Assembly: GCF_030272615.1 (NCBI RefSeq)
Contig: NC_081411.1
Coordinates: 160,564,971-160,628,970 of the forward strand
Source: Cryptomeria japonica
Lineage: Eukaryota; Streptophyta; Pinopsida; Cupressales; Cupressaceae
Reading direction: 5' to 3'
DNA length: 64,000 nucleotides
The notes beneath the pieces were generated by a model. That model was not told the origin of the DNA and searched no databases. It was given only the letters and a program-made list of their open reading frames with translations. Made by a program: the position numbers and the translations under genes. Numbering within the stretch: the first letter of the stretch is position 1; each line of letters begins with the position of its first letter. Of the stretch, positions 43,986 through 56,100 are shown piece by piece.

Positions 43986-46113
43986 GATTGTTATATAAAT
44001 TATTTTTATGAGAGAACTGATATTGGACTTGTTTTGTTTGTAACAGGAGCGGCTTGGAGTTGTGCAATTGCGAGAGCGATTCCTGAGACTGTGGTCCTTG
44101 ATACCACGATTGACACAAGCTGACAGGGATATCATAGAGAGATGTGGCCTGTCTTCTTTGTTAGAGATGCCTTGGTATATCATTAATCAAGGTTTGTTAA
44201 CAGCGTTGGCCAAGAGGTGGCATAGTGATACGAACACCTTTCACTTGGCGACAGGCGAGATCATAGTGACGCCTGAGGATTGTTACCAGATTCTAGGGAT
44301 TCTTGTGGTAGGTGCATTGCTACCTTATGTGTAGACTGAGGAGGGTGGCACAGAGGCGCTTCACTAGATCTTCTAGGATGATATGATTTGGAGGTATGAG
44401 GATGATATGATTTGCAGGTATGAGATCCCATGGCAGGAGTTTATTGATTTGGATTATGCTCATCTACCATCAGTGCTGGCAGGTTTTATAGGTGGTTTCT
44501 TATGTCCCAACCATAGGTCGAAGGGACTAGCAGTGGGGTGGGGATTGGTGCTGGAGGACATGGTGACACAGGGTCACCGATTTGCATGGGGATCTGCTAT
44601 GTTGGTCCATTTATACAACGACCTACATCAGGTGGTTTACTTGGGGTATAGTAGTCTATCCGCAGGGGTCATACTGCTACAGGTATGGGCATGGGAGAAC
44701 ATTCCCACTGCTAGGCCACTTGCAGATAGAGACAAGCCTGCCGAATGCCCATATGCATATGGATATAGAGGGGGAGTTGTCCAGCGTAAGCTAGGCAAAC
44801 TAGAGTACTGGAGGTGAGTGCTAGATGATATTGATATGGTCATCTAGAGACCACATACAGGTTGCAAGGTATGGGCAGAGGATGGGATGGAGATGCCCTA
44901 TATATACATGTCCAAATATCTGATAGGGCAGATGCCCTTTGTTATTGAGAGATTCCTGCAAAGCCGGGTGTTGTGGCAGTATGGTCGATAGTAGGGGATA
45001 CCACAAGGAGCATATTTATATGCTCGACAAAGACAAGATGTTCCCGAGTGGGGACCCACTATTGATAGTGCGGTGGCAGTTGAGGAGTTCTTTCACTTAG
45101 CTGGCCAGATTTGGGACTATTCCCTTAAGATAGTGGATGTAGGGATGACTAATGAGTTTGCAACACTCTTTATAGCATGTGTAGTGGCTAGGATATTAGA
45201 TCCAATAGAGATGATTCCCACTTTTGATAATGATGAGGATGATCAGCCTGATAGGCTAGAGAGATGGGGAGAGGTTGGCGAGGAGGTGGATGAGGGAGGT
45301 GGTGATGGTGGAGGAGATGATGGTGGAGATGGTGGAGGAGGTGGCCGAGGTTGGCGAGGGGATAGGGGGAGATTGGATCAGGGTAGATTTTATTGCAGGA
45401 GGAGAGGTGATAGGGGTGGAGATGGTGGTGATAGAGGGACACAGGTTGAGAGAGCAGTGTGGCGAGTTGTAGTGGATAGAGGAAGAGGGGGTTTGGCTAA
45501 TGGCACTAGGGGTGAGGAGAGGGTTGGAGAGGTGATAGCGGTGGTGGGAGGTCATGATAATTTTAGGTAGCTAGCTCAGAGGAGGAGGTTAGATGTTTTA
45601 CCCCCACCAGCACCAAGGATAGGTAGAGGAACAAGGGGTACCCCCACATAGGTACCCCTATAGATTTGGATTCTAACACACCTTGAGGATGCTCAGATTA
45701 GGTCCTTGCATTTATCAGTTCATCATCTATAGACACAGCTACTGGCACATCAGCAACAGATTATACAGCTGACCACTGAGTGGGATACAGCTTTGGAGGA
45801 GTTGGGTCGAGCTAAGGCTTGAGCGGAGTCTTTGGAGAGAGCGGCAGTGGGTGGCTCGATGATAGATACCTTAAGAGAGGTGGCTTTGAGAGCCAAGGAG
45901 GCAGAGTATTACCGGCGGCATTACGAGGATGCGGTGCCTAGGGAGTGTCGAGTGTGGAGTTTTACAGCTTTGAGATCTAGTCGATCCCGAGAAATTGGAT
46001 CGAGGATAGAGAGTAGAGGCATGACAGGGCCTCCTAGATAGGATCCACCTGGAGATCCAGGTGATGGGACATTAGCTACGAGACCATCACCCTCAGGAGA
46101 TAGTCATACCTGA

Positions 46114-46193
46114 GAGATGTTGTCTCCATTGTATTTTGATCATTTTGTTGTATTGGCATAGACATGACATATTTTGTACAGTTGATCATTTTT

Positions 46194-46233
<40 letters not shown>

Positions 46234-47395
46234 ACATCATTTTCCTTGATTCTCATGTGATGTGTTATGGATGATGCTTTTATATGATTTAGATGATTCT
46301 ATGATAATTTTGCAATGCTTTTATAGATGTATGTGTTTTTAAATATGATTTTGATAATGCATGATGTTGTGAGATGTATCTTGAAAATGAGATGTATGAT
46401 AATTCTATGCAACTAATTGTAAAATGATATGCAACTAATTTGAGCATCCTCATTCTGCACTTGTCATCCCTGTATAGTCACATGTTTTTGCTTTCTTTGC
46501 AGTTATCATCATTGAGCATTGATTTGTTTTGGGACATGTTGAAAACTTATACAAGCATAATGGTATATTTGAACCATAATGACCTGAGAAAAATTTACAT
46601 GAGTTTTGATTTTGCAAGATAGCACAAGCATCAAGGTATAAGTGAACCATGACGACCTAAGTGCGGATTGCATATTAAATAGACAAGATTGAACCATTTG
46701 TATGCGCAAAGTGGAAACATGTCTTTAGTGATTATGTTTTGAATCATGTCTCGAGAGAAGTATTTGCACAGTACAAGTGATCACCTCATAGACAAAAAAC
46801 TAAGATATTGGATTCCCAATGATTTTCTCTAGCTCAATACATCGTTGAGAAAATGTAGAGGATCCAATAGTTCAAAAAGTTCAAGCGCAAAAATAGTCAA
46901 AACTTCCTGTAAGATGCAAGCATTTGATACTTCAGAAGATCATCCATCATGTTTTGTGAATCCTTTTGAGCGATCAACATTGTGTTTTCATGATTTGTTG
47001 ATTTGTTTGTTGGATATGATGTTCTGAGTTTGCTGCAAGTTTTAATGTTTTGACTGCACTGCCAGTTTTGATCAATGTTGTCCTGAGCTGAGTTTTCCTC
47101 TTAATGTGGATATGTATAGTTATTACCAAGCCATGGTGGGGTATGATAAAAGTAAATGTGGACAAACTAGGATAGTGACTACGCTAAGTATGTCTAGGAT
47201 AGTATGATGAAAAATGGCAGGTAATGGTCGATAGTGTTGGATGGTTCATTAAGATAGATAGATAGAGGAGCCGTCTTCTTGCAATAGCGCCTATTGCCAG
47301 GTTTTCATCAGTTTCTTTTATTGTACCTTTTTATTTTCTTTTTCTTGTTTTTTGATATTTTTTTAATTTTTTGACTGATCCGTGCATTAGATTGT
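46114..47395. other. E4 spacer between the PMD gene and integrase, with (AT)n
   Basis: A pure (AT)n run at 46197-46231 lies 84 bp past the PMD stop. Otherwise non-coding. Short open frames around 46440-47165 show no recognisable domain. Confidence 0.6.
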
Positions 47396-48470
47396 TTAAG
47401 TGTAGTATTTCTTTAGATGGATGTTGTTAGTTGGTTTGTCGAGCACGTCTCCTTCTAAAGTTGTTAGCTTATAGGCACCTGATCCATAGGCTGATATGAT
47501 AAAATAAGGACCTAACCAGTTAGGTTCAAATTTCCCTTTCTTTTCCCGATCCTGTTGATTTCTAGGATTTTCTTTCAGGACTAGGTCTTTGATTTTAAAA
47601 TTTCTAGGAATGACCTTGTGATTGTAGCTTTGGCACATGCATTGCTGATATGCTTTGAGGTGAGTATAGACATGTTGGCATTTTTCATCTAGAAGTTCTA
47701 GCTCTTGTAGTCGGTTTACTCGATACTCTTCATCTGGAATGATGCCTTTCAAAGATACTCTGAGTGATGTGATCTACCTCTAGGGGTAAAATTGCTTCGG
47801 ATCCATACACCAATGAGTATGGCATAGCTCCTGTAGGTGTGCGGATACTAGTTCTATGTGCCCAAAGTGCTGGATTGAGTTGTACATACCAATCTTTTCC
47901 TACATCATTTACTATTTTCTTTAGGATTTTTAATATTGTCTTGTTGGATGCTTCTGTCTGACCATTCCCTTATGGATAATAAGGTGTAGAGAAACGATGT
48001 TGGATTTTGAATTTTTCACATAGTTCTCGCACATCTTGATTCTTGAAAGGTTGTCCATTATCTGTGATGATGGAATTTGTAATGCCATATCTGCAGATTA
48101 GATAATTAAGGATAAAAGAGGCTATCTATTTTCCAGTCACTGTGGTCATGGGGACCGCTTCAATCCACTTTGTAAAGTATTTTGTTGTAGTAATAATGAA
48201 CTTGTGTCCATTTGAGGATTAAGGATGTATTTTACTGACTAAGTCCAATCCCCACTAGCAAAAGGGCCAGGATGTTGTGAATGGCTGCAACTCCTGTGCT
48301 GGTGCGTGTATAAGATTGCCATGGATTTGGCATTTAGGACACTTTTTTGCAAAATGGTAGGAGTCTTTTTCCATTGTCAGCTAGTAATATCCCATTCTCA
48401 AAATTTTTTTAGCAAGAGTAGGACCACTTGAATGTGTGCGATAGATACCTTCATGAAGCTCTTGTAAAGA
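47396..48470 (-). pseudogene. E4 integrase (degenerate)
   Basis: The C-terminal 118 codons are intact (47396-47752): SYNHKVIPRNFKIKDLVL, NWLGPYFIISAYGSGAYKL, ending LKKYYT. The core lies upstream to about 48470 with ITDNGQPF-like sequence (near 48060) and STPYYP-like sequence (near 47975) in broken frames. The end motif LKKYYT corresponds to LRRYYA in E2. Stops include TAA near 47970 and 48220. Confidence 0.85.
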
Positions 48471-48729
48471 AGAGTCAGATTCATTACAATCAAGGCAACG
48501 AAGAAGAGTACCATCTAGACCTTGACGGTACAAAGTATCAGTAGTGAGAGTATAACGGGTGGCTTGCTAGATAAAGTTTCATTTTTGGTTTCAAGATAGG
48601 TCAATGGGTAGGATATTGCTTTTAAGATAGTCATATATCAGCCTGTATAATGGAGAGTCAGAATTAGTTAAGGCATAGATAACATGGGATTCAGAATGGT
48701 CATAGGCTAGGGAGAACAGTTGCTCTACC

Positions 48730-49145
48730 AAAAACTCATAACGACTCTATTGCTCTGGAATTTGCAGTAGTGAAGCGATAGTAGCCATTGCATCGGCTGC
48801 TCTGTTGTCCAACCTTGGTATTTGCTCGAAGGTGATGTGTACAAAATATTGTTTGAAATCATCCACCATTCATTTGTATGGTAGCAGCTTGTCGTCCTTC
48901 GTCTGATGGTCATTATTGATTTGATTGATGACTAGTTGTGAATCGTTGTAGACTTTTAATTCTGTGATTCTCCATTCCACGACCATCTTGATGCCTATAA
49001 CTAGTGCCTCATATTCAACAACGTTATTTATGCATGGAAACATGAGTCTATATGATCTTGGTATGGTGTTCCCGTTAGGAGTGATGAACAAAATGCTAGC
49101 ACCTGAGCCATGTTGAGTATAGGATCCATCAAAGTATAGGGTCCA
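48730..49145 (-). pseudogene. E4 archaeal-type RNase H
   Basis: WTLYFDGSYTQHGSGASIL (first Asp, near 49130), NNVVEYEALVIGIK (the Glu) and KVYNDSQLVINQI (second Asp in NDSQL). The frame shifts near 48870. It marks E4 as Tat lineage. Confidence 0.87.
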
Positions 49146-50684
49146 TTGTTTGGTGGATATAGCAAGAACATCTCTATTTGGAAATTTGATCTCTATTGGT
49201 TGGTTTCCTGGTAGTGGTGCTTCAGTTAGTTGATCCGCTATTGCTTGTCCCTTGATAGCTCGTTGCTTTGTGTAGTGGATATCAAATTCACTAAGAATCA
49301 TAACCCACTTAGCCAATCTACCTGTAAGAGCTACTTTGCTGAGTAAATATTTGAGAGGATCAATTTTTGCTATGAGATTGATTGTATGTGCTAGCATGTA
49401 GTGCCAGAACTTTTGAGAAGCAAATACCACTGTTAGACAAGCCTTCTCAATGAATGTATAGTTAAGATCATAGCCGTTTAATGTCCCGTTGATGTAATAG
49501 ATAGCTCATTCCTTGCCTTGTTGATCTTCTTGTGCTAATAATGCCCCTAGTAATATATCTGTTCTTGAAATGTAGAGAATGAGTGGCTTCCCTACTATTG
49601 GTGGTACTAGAACTGGTGGGTTCATTAGATATTGCCTGATTTGATAGAATGATTTTGCACATTTGGCTTCCCATCTGAGTGGTACATTTTTATGTAGCAA
49701 ATGATTGAATGGTAGACTTTTATCTGCTAGTTGAGCGATGAATCGCTTGATTGACTGGAGCTGTCCTTATAGAGATTTGAGCTGGCTAATATTCTTAGGT
49801 GGTGGCATTTCCATTATGGCTTATACCTTTGCTGGATCTACTTCAATACCCTTAGCTGAAACTATGTAGCCTAGTAACTTGCCTGATGTAACCTCAAAGA
49901 CACACTTCTTAGGGTTGAGCCTAACTTGGAATTTCTCCAATCTGTCAAAAATCTTTTCTAAGATGTTGAGATGTTCTGCCCAGGTAAATGATTTAGCTAG
50001 TAAATCATCCACATAGTCCTCCATGAAGGTATGCATCATGTCATGAAATATTGTTGTCATTGATTGTTGATAAGTTGCCCCAACATTCTTTAAGCCAAAA
50101 GGCATGACATTCCAATAGTATTTTCCCCATGGACAAGTAAATGTTGTTCTATCTTGATCCTCGGTAGCTATTTTGATTTGATTATAGCCCAAAAAACCAT
50201 CCATTAGTGATAGCATTGCATGGCCTGCTATGAGGTCCACAATTATGTCGATACTGGGAAAAGGAAAGTCATCATTTGGACAAGCTTTGTTGACATCTTT
50301 GAAATTAGTGCATATCCTGATACTACCATTTGGTTTAGATATTGGTACAATGTTGGAAATCCATTCAACATAGTTTATAAGTTGAATAAATTCGACGTCT
50401 AATAGTTTCTTTAGCTCAACTTTGACCATGAGTGCTACATGTGGATTCATCTTTCTTAGTTTTTGCTTGATTGGCTTAGCTCCTAGAGCAATGGACAAGT
50501 GATGCATGATTAGTTGCAAATCAATCCCAGGCATATTTGCATAGGACCAAACAATTTTGATTTGTTTTTCTTTGAAAAATTGGATAAAATCTGATTTTTC
50601 TTCCTCTGTCAAGGATTCTGCAAGGTGTATATTTTTGGCTACTTCTGTTGTACCAATGTTGATTGATTGAGTGGGCTCAATCAA
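49146..50684 (-). pseudogene. E4 reverse transcriptase and RNase H
   Basis: 287 open codons (49821-50684) contain KQKLRKMNPHVAL, WISNIVPISKPNGSIRICT, MDGFLGYNQI, FTCPWGKYYWNVMPFGLKN and YVDD at 50004-50015. RNase H follows with ILYISRTDILLGALLAQED (near 49560) and KWVMILSEFDIHYTK (near 49300). Stops lie near 49818, 49770 and 49460. Closely related to E1. Confidence 0.93.
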
Positions 50685-50699
50685 TATGGGTGATCGCTC

Positions 50700-52310
50700 T
50701 TAATAATGTTCAGGAAGAGTGTTAAGTCGCCCATCTTTAGGTGCCTTAAAAAGGTTTTCACCCTTAGATGAATCCTTTATTTTTACTTTTTTGCGATCTA
50801 TTGCTGCCAGTGGCTAGTATTTAGTAATAGATTCTTTATTGTGTTCATTTTTGCGACTGAGAGACTTGGCACTCCCCTGATTGCAGATGCCATTACTTTG
50901 TTCACTGGTAGAGTCTATTTCTGGGTTAACGGTACATAAGTAATGGATAATGGATTCATCATTCGGGAAGATTGGTATGTCATGATTTTCAGGTTCGTCC
51001 CAGTCTATGAGGTCAGGAAAGATAAGTGGTAAGGAGTCATTAGATGGATTTAGTTTAGTTGCTATAAGTGTCAAGATGGAGGTATCATCATGGTTGGTTG
51101 GGATTTTCAAGAAGTTAAAGATTTTTTCAAGGTCTTCGATGGTATCATCTTCTGTGTAGACTTGCTCGTAATGTCGTTGCTCATTTTCTTTGGCATCATA
51201 GATATTCTATGGACCAAATTCAAGGAGTCTAGGTTTTGTGTCATGTTCTTCTTGAGAGATGGGTGTATGACTGTCATTTACAATAATATCTTTAGTAACA
51301 TTAGAATAACTACCCCATTCATATTCATTTGAATTAGTCTCAGATGTATCATCCTAGATTCTGACAGTGTTGTGGATGGGTATGTTGTAGGGTGAAAACA
51401 AGCCTTTGATGATTGATACAAGTCTGATAGTTTTCTCTGATTCTATGTCAGATCCTACTTCCACTCTTTGCATTTGTTCATATACTGTCTCTCCTCGGGG
51501 AGAAATGATATTATCAGGAGGTGATTTCTCTTTGTCAGACATGGCTTCTTGAACATGATGTATTTCTATAGTAGATGGTTCCTTCTTTTGATTGATGGGC
51601 TCCTTTTGATGTTGCTTTCTTTCTTGGTACTCGCGTTCCTGGCGTATTGTCTCTACGGACTCAAATAGTGCTTCCTACCATGAGTTCTCGTATTTCTTCT
51701 TTACCTTCCATTGAGGTTTTTGGTATTTGCTTGGTGCCTTCCTGGGTGGTAGGGTGTGCTCGTAGCCCAGTCCTACTTTGTCTTTACTGAATTGTGAAGG
51801 AGGATCTAATGGTTCTGTGACGCCTTCCTGATGCTTGTCGATAGGTCCTTTGCCATTGTATCCCATTCATTACATGATTAAGTAGCCTTTTCCATACAAG
51901 TGTGTTGGTATAGCTACCTCTATAGTAGCTGCTCTGCCTTCTTCCTCATCCTTGTATAGCCAACTAAGGATGTCCTTTTCTCTGGATTCATGAGCTAGTG
52001 AGCCTAGTTGAATAAATTTGCCATCAAACTTGGTGATGGGCTGTGTCGCTTGATGTGTTGATGTTGAAGGTAGCCCATAAAATTTAGATGATACCGATAA
52101 GTTGGCTAAATACAATGGCTCCAAAGAGTATTCTCCCATGCCTTGCTCCTTGATTTTTATTTTCTGCTTGAAATCCATAGATAGTGATGTAGACTTTTCT
52201 TGTTGAAGATCTAGTGTTGAGTAACTATGTTTTTCTCTATTATGTGGAACCAAGCTATCTTGGGCTATCCCCATAGAATTACAATGTTGAAAAGGATTAT
52301 GATCCGTCAA
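50700..52310 (-). pseudogene. E4 protease-RT linker with G-patch-like motif
   Basis: Two open stretches (51870-52310 and 51675-51866) join across a stop near 51869: HLYGKGYLIM, then MGYNGKGPIDKHQEGVTEPL, then VGLGYEHTLPPRK. This is the glycine-patterned, G-patch-like segment also seen in E1 and E2. The rest (50700-51660) is acidic and unrecognised, with Asp/Ser/Asn-rich text. Confidence 0.6.
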
Positions 52311-52439
52311 GATATAGATTTCCTGTCCATTGTATGGGAACTTAACACACTAGTGATAAGTTGAGGGTACTGCTTGCATTTCATGTATCCAAGGTCAACC
52401 CAATAAGATATTATATGTGAGGTCTATGTCTAAGACTTG

Positions 52440-53210
52440 GCACATAGTATCCCTTTGTATTGGTCATACTTGAATTAGCAACATCACTAATCCTTTAGAT
52501 GATCTCTCTTCATTGTCATATGCTTTGATAGTGATCTTCTTGTGTGGATCAATAGATTGCTTAGAAAAGTCCAATGCACGGATAAGTTTCAAGGTACAGA
52601 TATTGAGTCCAGCTCCTCCATCTATTAATACCCTTTTGACTCGATGCTTGTAGACCAAGACTTCAATATGGAGTGGAGTATTGTGTGGATGGCTTAATGA
52701 GATATTATCATGCTTAGAAAAGGTAAGGTTATGAGGCCCTGTCATATGAGCCACCATGGCTCGGAATTTGTCAGCATCTAGATCTTGAGGTACATTTGTT
52801 TCCAATAGTGCTTGTTCCACGATGTCTTTGTGTTTTGGCAAAAGTTTTAGCAACTCCAGTATAGATATTTGACCAGTAGTCTTGCGCAATTGACTGACTA
52901 GATCATATTGAATTTTGGGTATGGTGTTTGTTGTTGACGTATGCCCCTTCAAGACATATTTTTGGGCTCTGGTGGTTACATTGACGGATTCATGTTCATG
53001 CTTGTCTTTGATTGTGATGATGTTTACTTTATTGTCCTCGATTGATATATGATTGATGGTGTTATTGTATATGTGATTGATATGAGCTCCCCATGTATCG
53101 TTTGAGGTGGAAGCCCCATCTTTGTTGTAGTTTCGAAGAGGATTCTTAAAGGCTCCATGGTCACCATTTGTCTTGAGACCATCGACTGCTAAATCACCTT
53201 TATCAATCAT
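52440..53210 (-). pseudogene. E4 aspartic protease with pre-protease region
   Basis: A 248-codon open stretch holds the pre-protease helix (QISILELLKLLPKHKDIVEQ) and VLIDGGAGLNICTLKLIRAL (near 52630). DGGAG replaces DTGAS. The tail QVLDIDLTYNILLG-like follows past a stop near 52463. The zinc-knuckle region of gag lies immediately upstream. Confidence 0.8.
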
Positions 53211-54813
53211 GTCTTGAACAATGTTTTTACAGTCTCATGCAATCAAATGTTTTATGACCTTTGTTGTGATGAAAGTCACAAAAGTGTGAATCATTCCACT
53301 AGGGTGGTTTGATTTGTGGTTCAAAGTTGTTGATTACTGGTAAGGAGATAATTTTGTTTGCCAAGAGTTCTTTGAATGCTAACTCCAGTGATTACCCTAG
53401 TGGTGTGTAAACGTGTTTTGGAAAGTTGTTGGTGTTACCTTGTGAGTTTGTATTAGGTCCTCAATTGGTGTTATTGCTTTGAGTGTTGTTGGCGTGGTTT
53501 GCATTGTTTGTGTTGAGAGGATCTTGATTGGTATTGGGGGTATAAGTGCTTTGGTTAGCACCCTTTTGATTCTTTGTAGCTTGAGGATTACTTGATAACA
53601 CTAGCACTGGCTGTTTGGATTTTGGATCATTTGATTCATTTCCTCCTTCATGTCTAGTGTTTTTTATTTCTGGTCTAGAATCTGGATTTGTCTAAGTTGT
53701 TGTTGTTTGAGTTGTTGTAGTTGGATGAACCTATTCCTTCTTTGAAGAATTTCAATGTTCCTTTCTTGACACATGCTTCCTCTACTTGAATGCCATTTTC
53801 AATTAATTTAGCAAAAGATGGTATGCACTGAAGTTTGAGTATGTAACTCATCTCACTATTCAAGTTGTCAATGAAAATCTCCATCTTTTCCTTTTAAGGT
53901 ACATCTCAAGGATATCTCGAAACCATACATCGCCAATGTTGAAGGAATACCTGAATGTTTCATTATTTTTCTGCTTGGTGTTACAAACATCTAGCATAGT
54001 GATAGCATCTTGAATATTGTAAGAATATTGAGTTATGAATTTGTTAACTAATTCATCAAATGATCTAATGGGAGGTGTGATCTTGGATAACCATTCCATT
54101 GTTTTTCCTCCCAAGCTTCTTGGGAATAACCTCATTAAATAGGTGGCATCATGGGTGAATTCAAGACTCATGGTACAAAATTCCCAAACATGATCACGAG
54201 GATTGCTTTTCCCATCATATTTGTCAAATTTGGGAATATCTAAGTTTGGGGGAAAAGGTATCATGTTTAAACATCTGTCAAAAGGATAAGGACAAATTTC
54301 AGTTAAGGAGTACCACACTGTTGTCCCTTGTTGCATGTCTTGCATCTGTTTTTCCAGCATTTGCATTTGTTGTGTGAGAGCAATTAAGGGTGCATTTGTT
54401 TGCCGAGGGAAGAGTTCTTTCTTCTCATGGTGTTTAGTTTGGAATGGTGTGTGAAATGGTATACTTTGCTCGAGAATATTTTATTCAAGGATATTTTGCT
54501 TGGGAATGTTTTGCTCAGGAATGTTTTGCTCGAGAATGTTTTTTTCATGGTCACATGCTTCCTCTTCTCTTTGTCATTCTTGATATTCATAATGTTGAGA
54601 CCTGGTTCTAAACATGTTAGTATCGAAGTCATCAGGGAGTTTTACTCCTTTTCTTGTGAGCATGAGTAGATATTTTTCTTTATCATTTTCCATGAGTCTT
54701 TCGACAAGTTTTTGAAATGAAGCACTTTCTTGACATTCTTGAAGGACTTCCTCAGAAATTTCGTTGTCTTCTAGATTTGGACACTTGAAAGGATTTGATA
54801 ATCTTCGATCCAT
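53211..54813 (-). pseudogene. E4 gag
   Basis: Starts at ATG 54813 (MDRRLSNPFKCPNLEDNE). A repeat of the pentad NI-L/P-E/K-Q lies at 54455-54550. Next come CPYPFDRCLNMIPFPPNLDI and the capsid segment (KFDKYDGKSNPRDHVWEF, YLMRLFPRSLGGKTMEWL), then VCNTKQKNNETF and, after a frameshift near 53880, EIFIDNLNSEMSY. A zinc motif CDFHHNKGHKTFDC is near 53260. It forms the particle. Stops lie near 54573, 54481 and 53650. This uninterrupted order shows how E2 split the E1 gag. Confidence 0.87.
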
Positions 54814-54873
54814 GCTGGACTCTAGTTGTGTGTCACTTTGTTTGTTTCATTGAGAGCGAGTAACAGTGGGCAT

Positions 54874-55690
54874 CTAGTAGAAACTCTCTGTGACAAAAGG
54901 AACAAACTCCTCTTCGATGTTTTGTTTAGGGGTTGGTGGTTCAAACTGTGGTATGTTGTAAGTGATGCACTCTTCAGAGAAGAAGGCTGGATTGATCTTT
55001 CCTCCTTGATTTATACGTTGACTGAATGTTGATTTTTGATAGAATGTTCTACTCCTTAATGGTTTCTTGTCAAATTCGTTGGTTTTGTTTTGAAGATACA
55101 AGCGGATATGATGAAGGAAAGTTCGATGAGATTTGAAGAGTTGGCGATTGATATATAAAAATTGATTCCTTTTGGCAAGTTTCAAAGAATTGGGTTGTTG
55201 TTTCCTTAACTTAGTGTTATGATAAATACTCTTTCTTCTCAGAATATGAGGATTAGTCATGCACAAGAGATCAATGGTTTCCTTTGATTTATTTTGGATT
55301 TAGTTAGCTTGTTTTGGAAACTCAAATTTTACTTGATCAAATGAAGGTTTAGATGCCCCCTCACGACGAAGTGCATCAAATGATATGGAATACGAGATTT
55401 CCCGATATAGAAACTCAATTTGACAACTTGGAGTTTTGAAGACAAGTGTTTTTGGATAGAAATCCTTTTGATTTTAAGGACCTGTTTGATACTTGTGATG
55501 AGATTTCTTGATTTTGATAGGAGAGATGTATGTTATCTTGCAACTAGTTTTCAGATTTTGGCAACTTTCTTTTATGGAGAACTTTCTTTGAAAATAGGTT
55601 TTGATACTCTATTTTGATTTTCTGTTTGATGAGATTTAGGCTGAGGAAGGAAAGTTTCCTAAATTTTTCTTAGATTTTTCAAAAAAGGTC
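54874..55690 (-). pseudogene. E4 leader ORF upstream of gag, conserved with E1, function unknown
   Basis: The minus-strand frame is open from about 55690 to TAG 54874-54876, interrupted only by a TAG near 55547 and a TAA near 55303, about 270 codons. Readable landmarks: FYPKTLVFKTPSCQIEFLYR, DALRREGASKPSFDQVKFEF, LYINRQLFKSHRTFLHHIRL, GGKINPAFFSEECITYNI and EEEFVPFVTESFY. The last three blocks match the E1 leader. No ATG start is evident in the readable part. Its place between primer site and gag recalls Ogre ORF1. No domain recognised. Confidence 0.7.
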
Positions 55691-55734
55691 TTTGTTTTTG
55701 TTCCTTGTTTTCTCAATTTTTGCCATTCGCTAAA

Positions 55735-56100
55735 ATAGATACCCAATGTGCTACTGAATTTCTTCCACATGCTAGAGAAAAGACTCTATGCGCTAAGCTA
55801 CCCCCTGCTACGCACTAACTGGTTGTTTTGAATTTTACCTTGGTGTAAAAAGTTATGCGCTAATATGAGTTGGTATTGCGCTAACTAATTGTCTCTACGT
55901 GCTAAGGTTTAGTTTCTACGTGCTAAGCTGATGCTCCAACACGCTAGACTATTTTCAAAAAGTGCTAAGTTAAAACCACCAGCTTTGGATTTCTATGAAG
56001 CGCTAATGTTAAGACTTAATGCACTAAGTTGAAGGTTGAATGCGCTAAAGGATGGTTTCCACATGCTAAGAAGTTGATCTTACACGCTAAACTGCCCTGA
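55735..56100 (-). repeat. E4 leader array of CTATGCGCTAA-type units
   Basis: About fourteen degenerate units (tatgcgctaag, tacgtgctaag, aatgcgctaaa) read on the plus strand, reverse-complementary to the units at 43090-43560. Confidence 0.87.

Larger units (their letters stand above)
42947..46113 (+). pseudogene. E4 antisense accessory gene: PMD protein, two exons
   Basis: Exon 1 (42947-43021) encodes 25 residues beginning MSAPYSSHRFEHVRRYQR. The expected donor reads ATAAGT (43022), a G-to-A change from GTAAGT. The acceptor tttgtttgtaacag ends at 44046. Exon 2 starts in frame at 44047 and keeps that frame to 46113. Motifs: RLTQADRDIIERCGL, NTFHLATGEIIVTPEDCY (about 44235-44290), HRFAWGSAMLVHLYNDLH (about 44575-44630), a Gly/Arg-rich run (45290-45480) and a C-terminal coiled-coil-like LEELGRAKA. 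Stops include TAG at 44332 and two just after, and others near 44815 and 44990. Convergent with integrase. PMD identity rests on the shared core with E1 and E2. Confidence 0.78.

Noticed and set aside
45188-45555. His/Pro/Ser-rich minus-strand frames
   Set aside because: Shadows of the Gly/Arg-rich tail of the E4 PMD gene.
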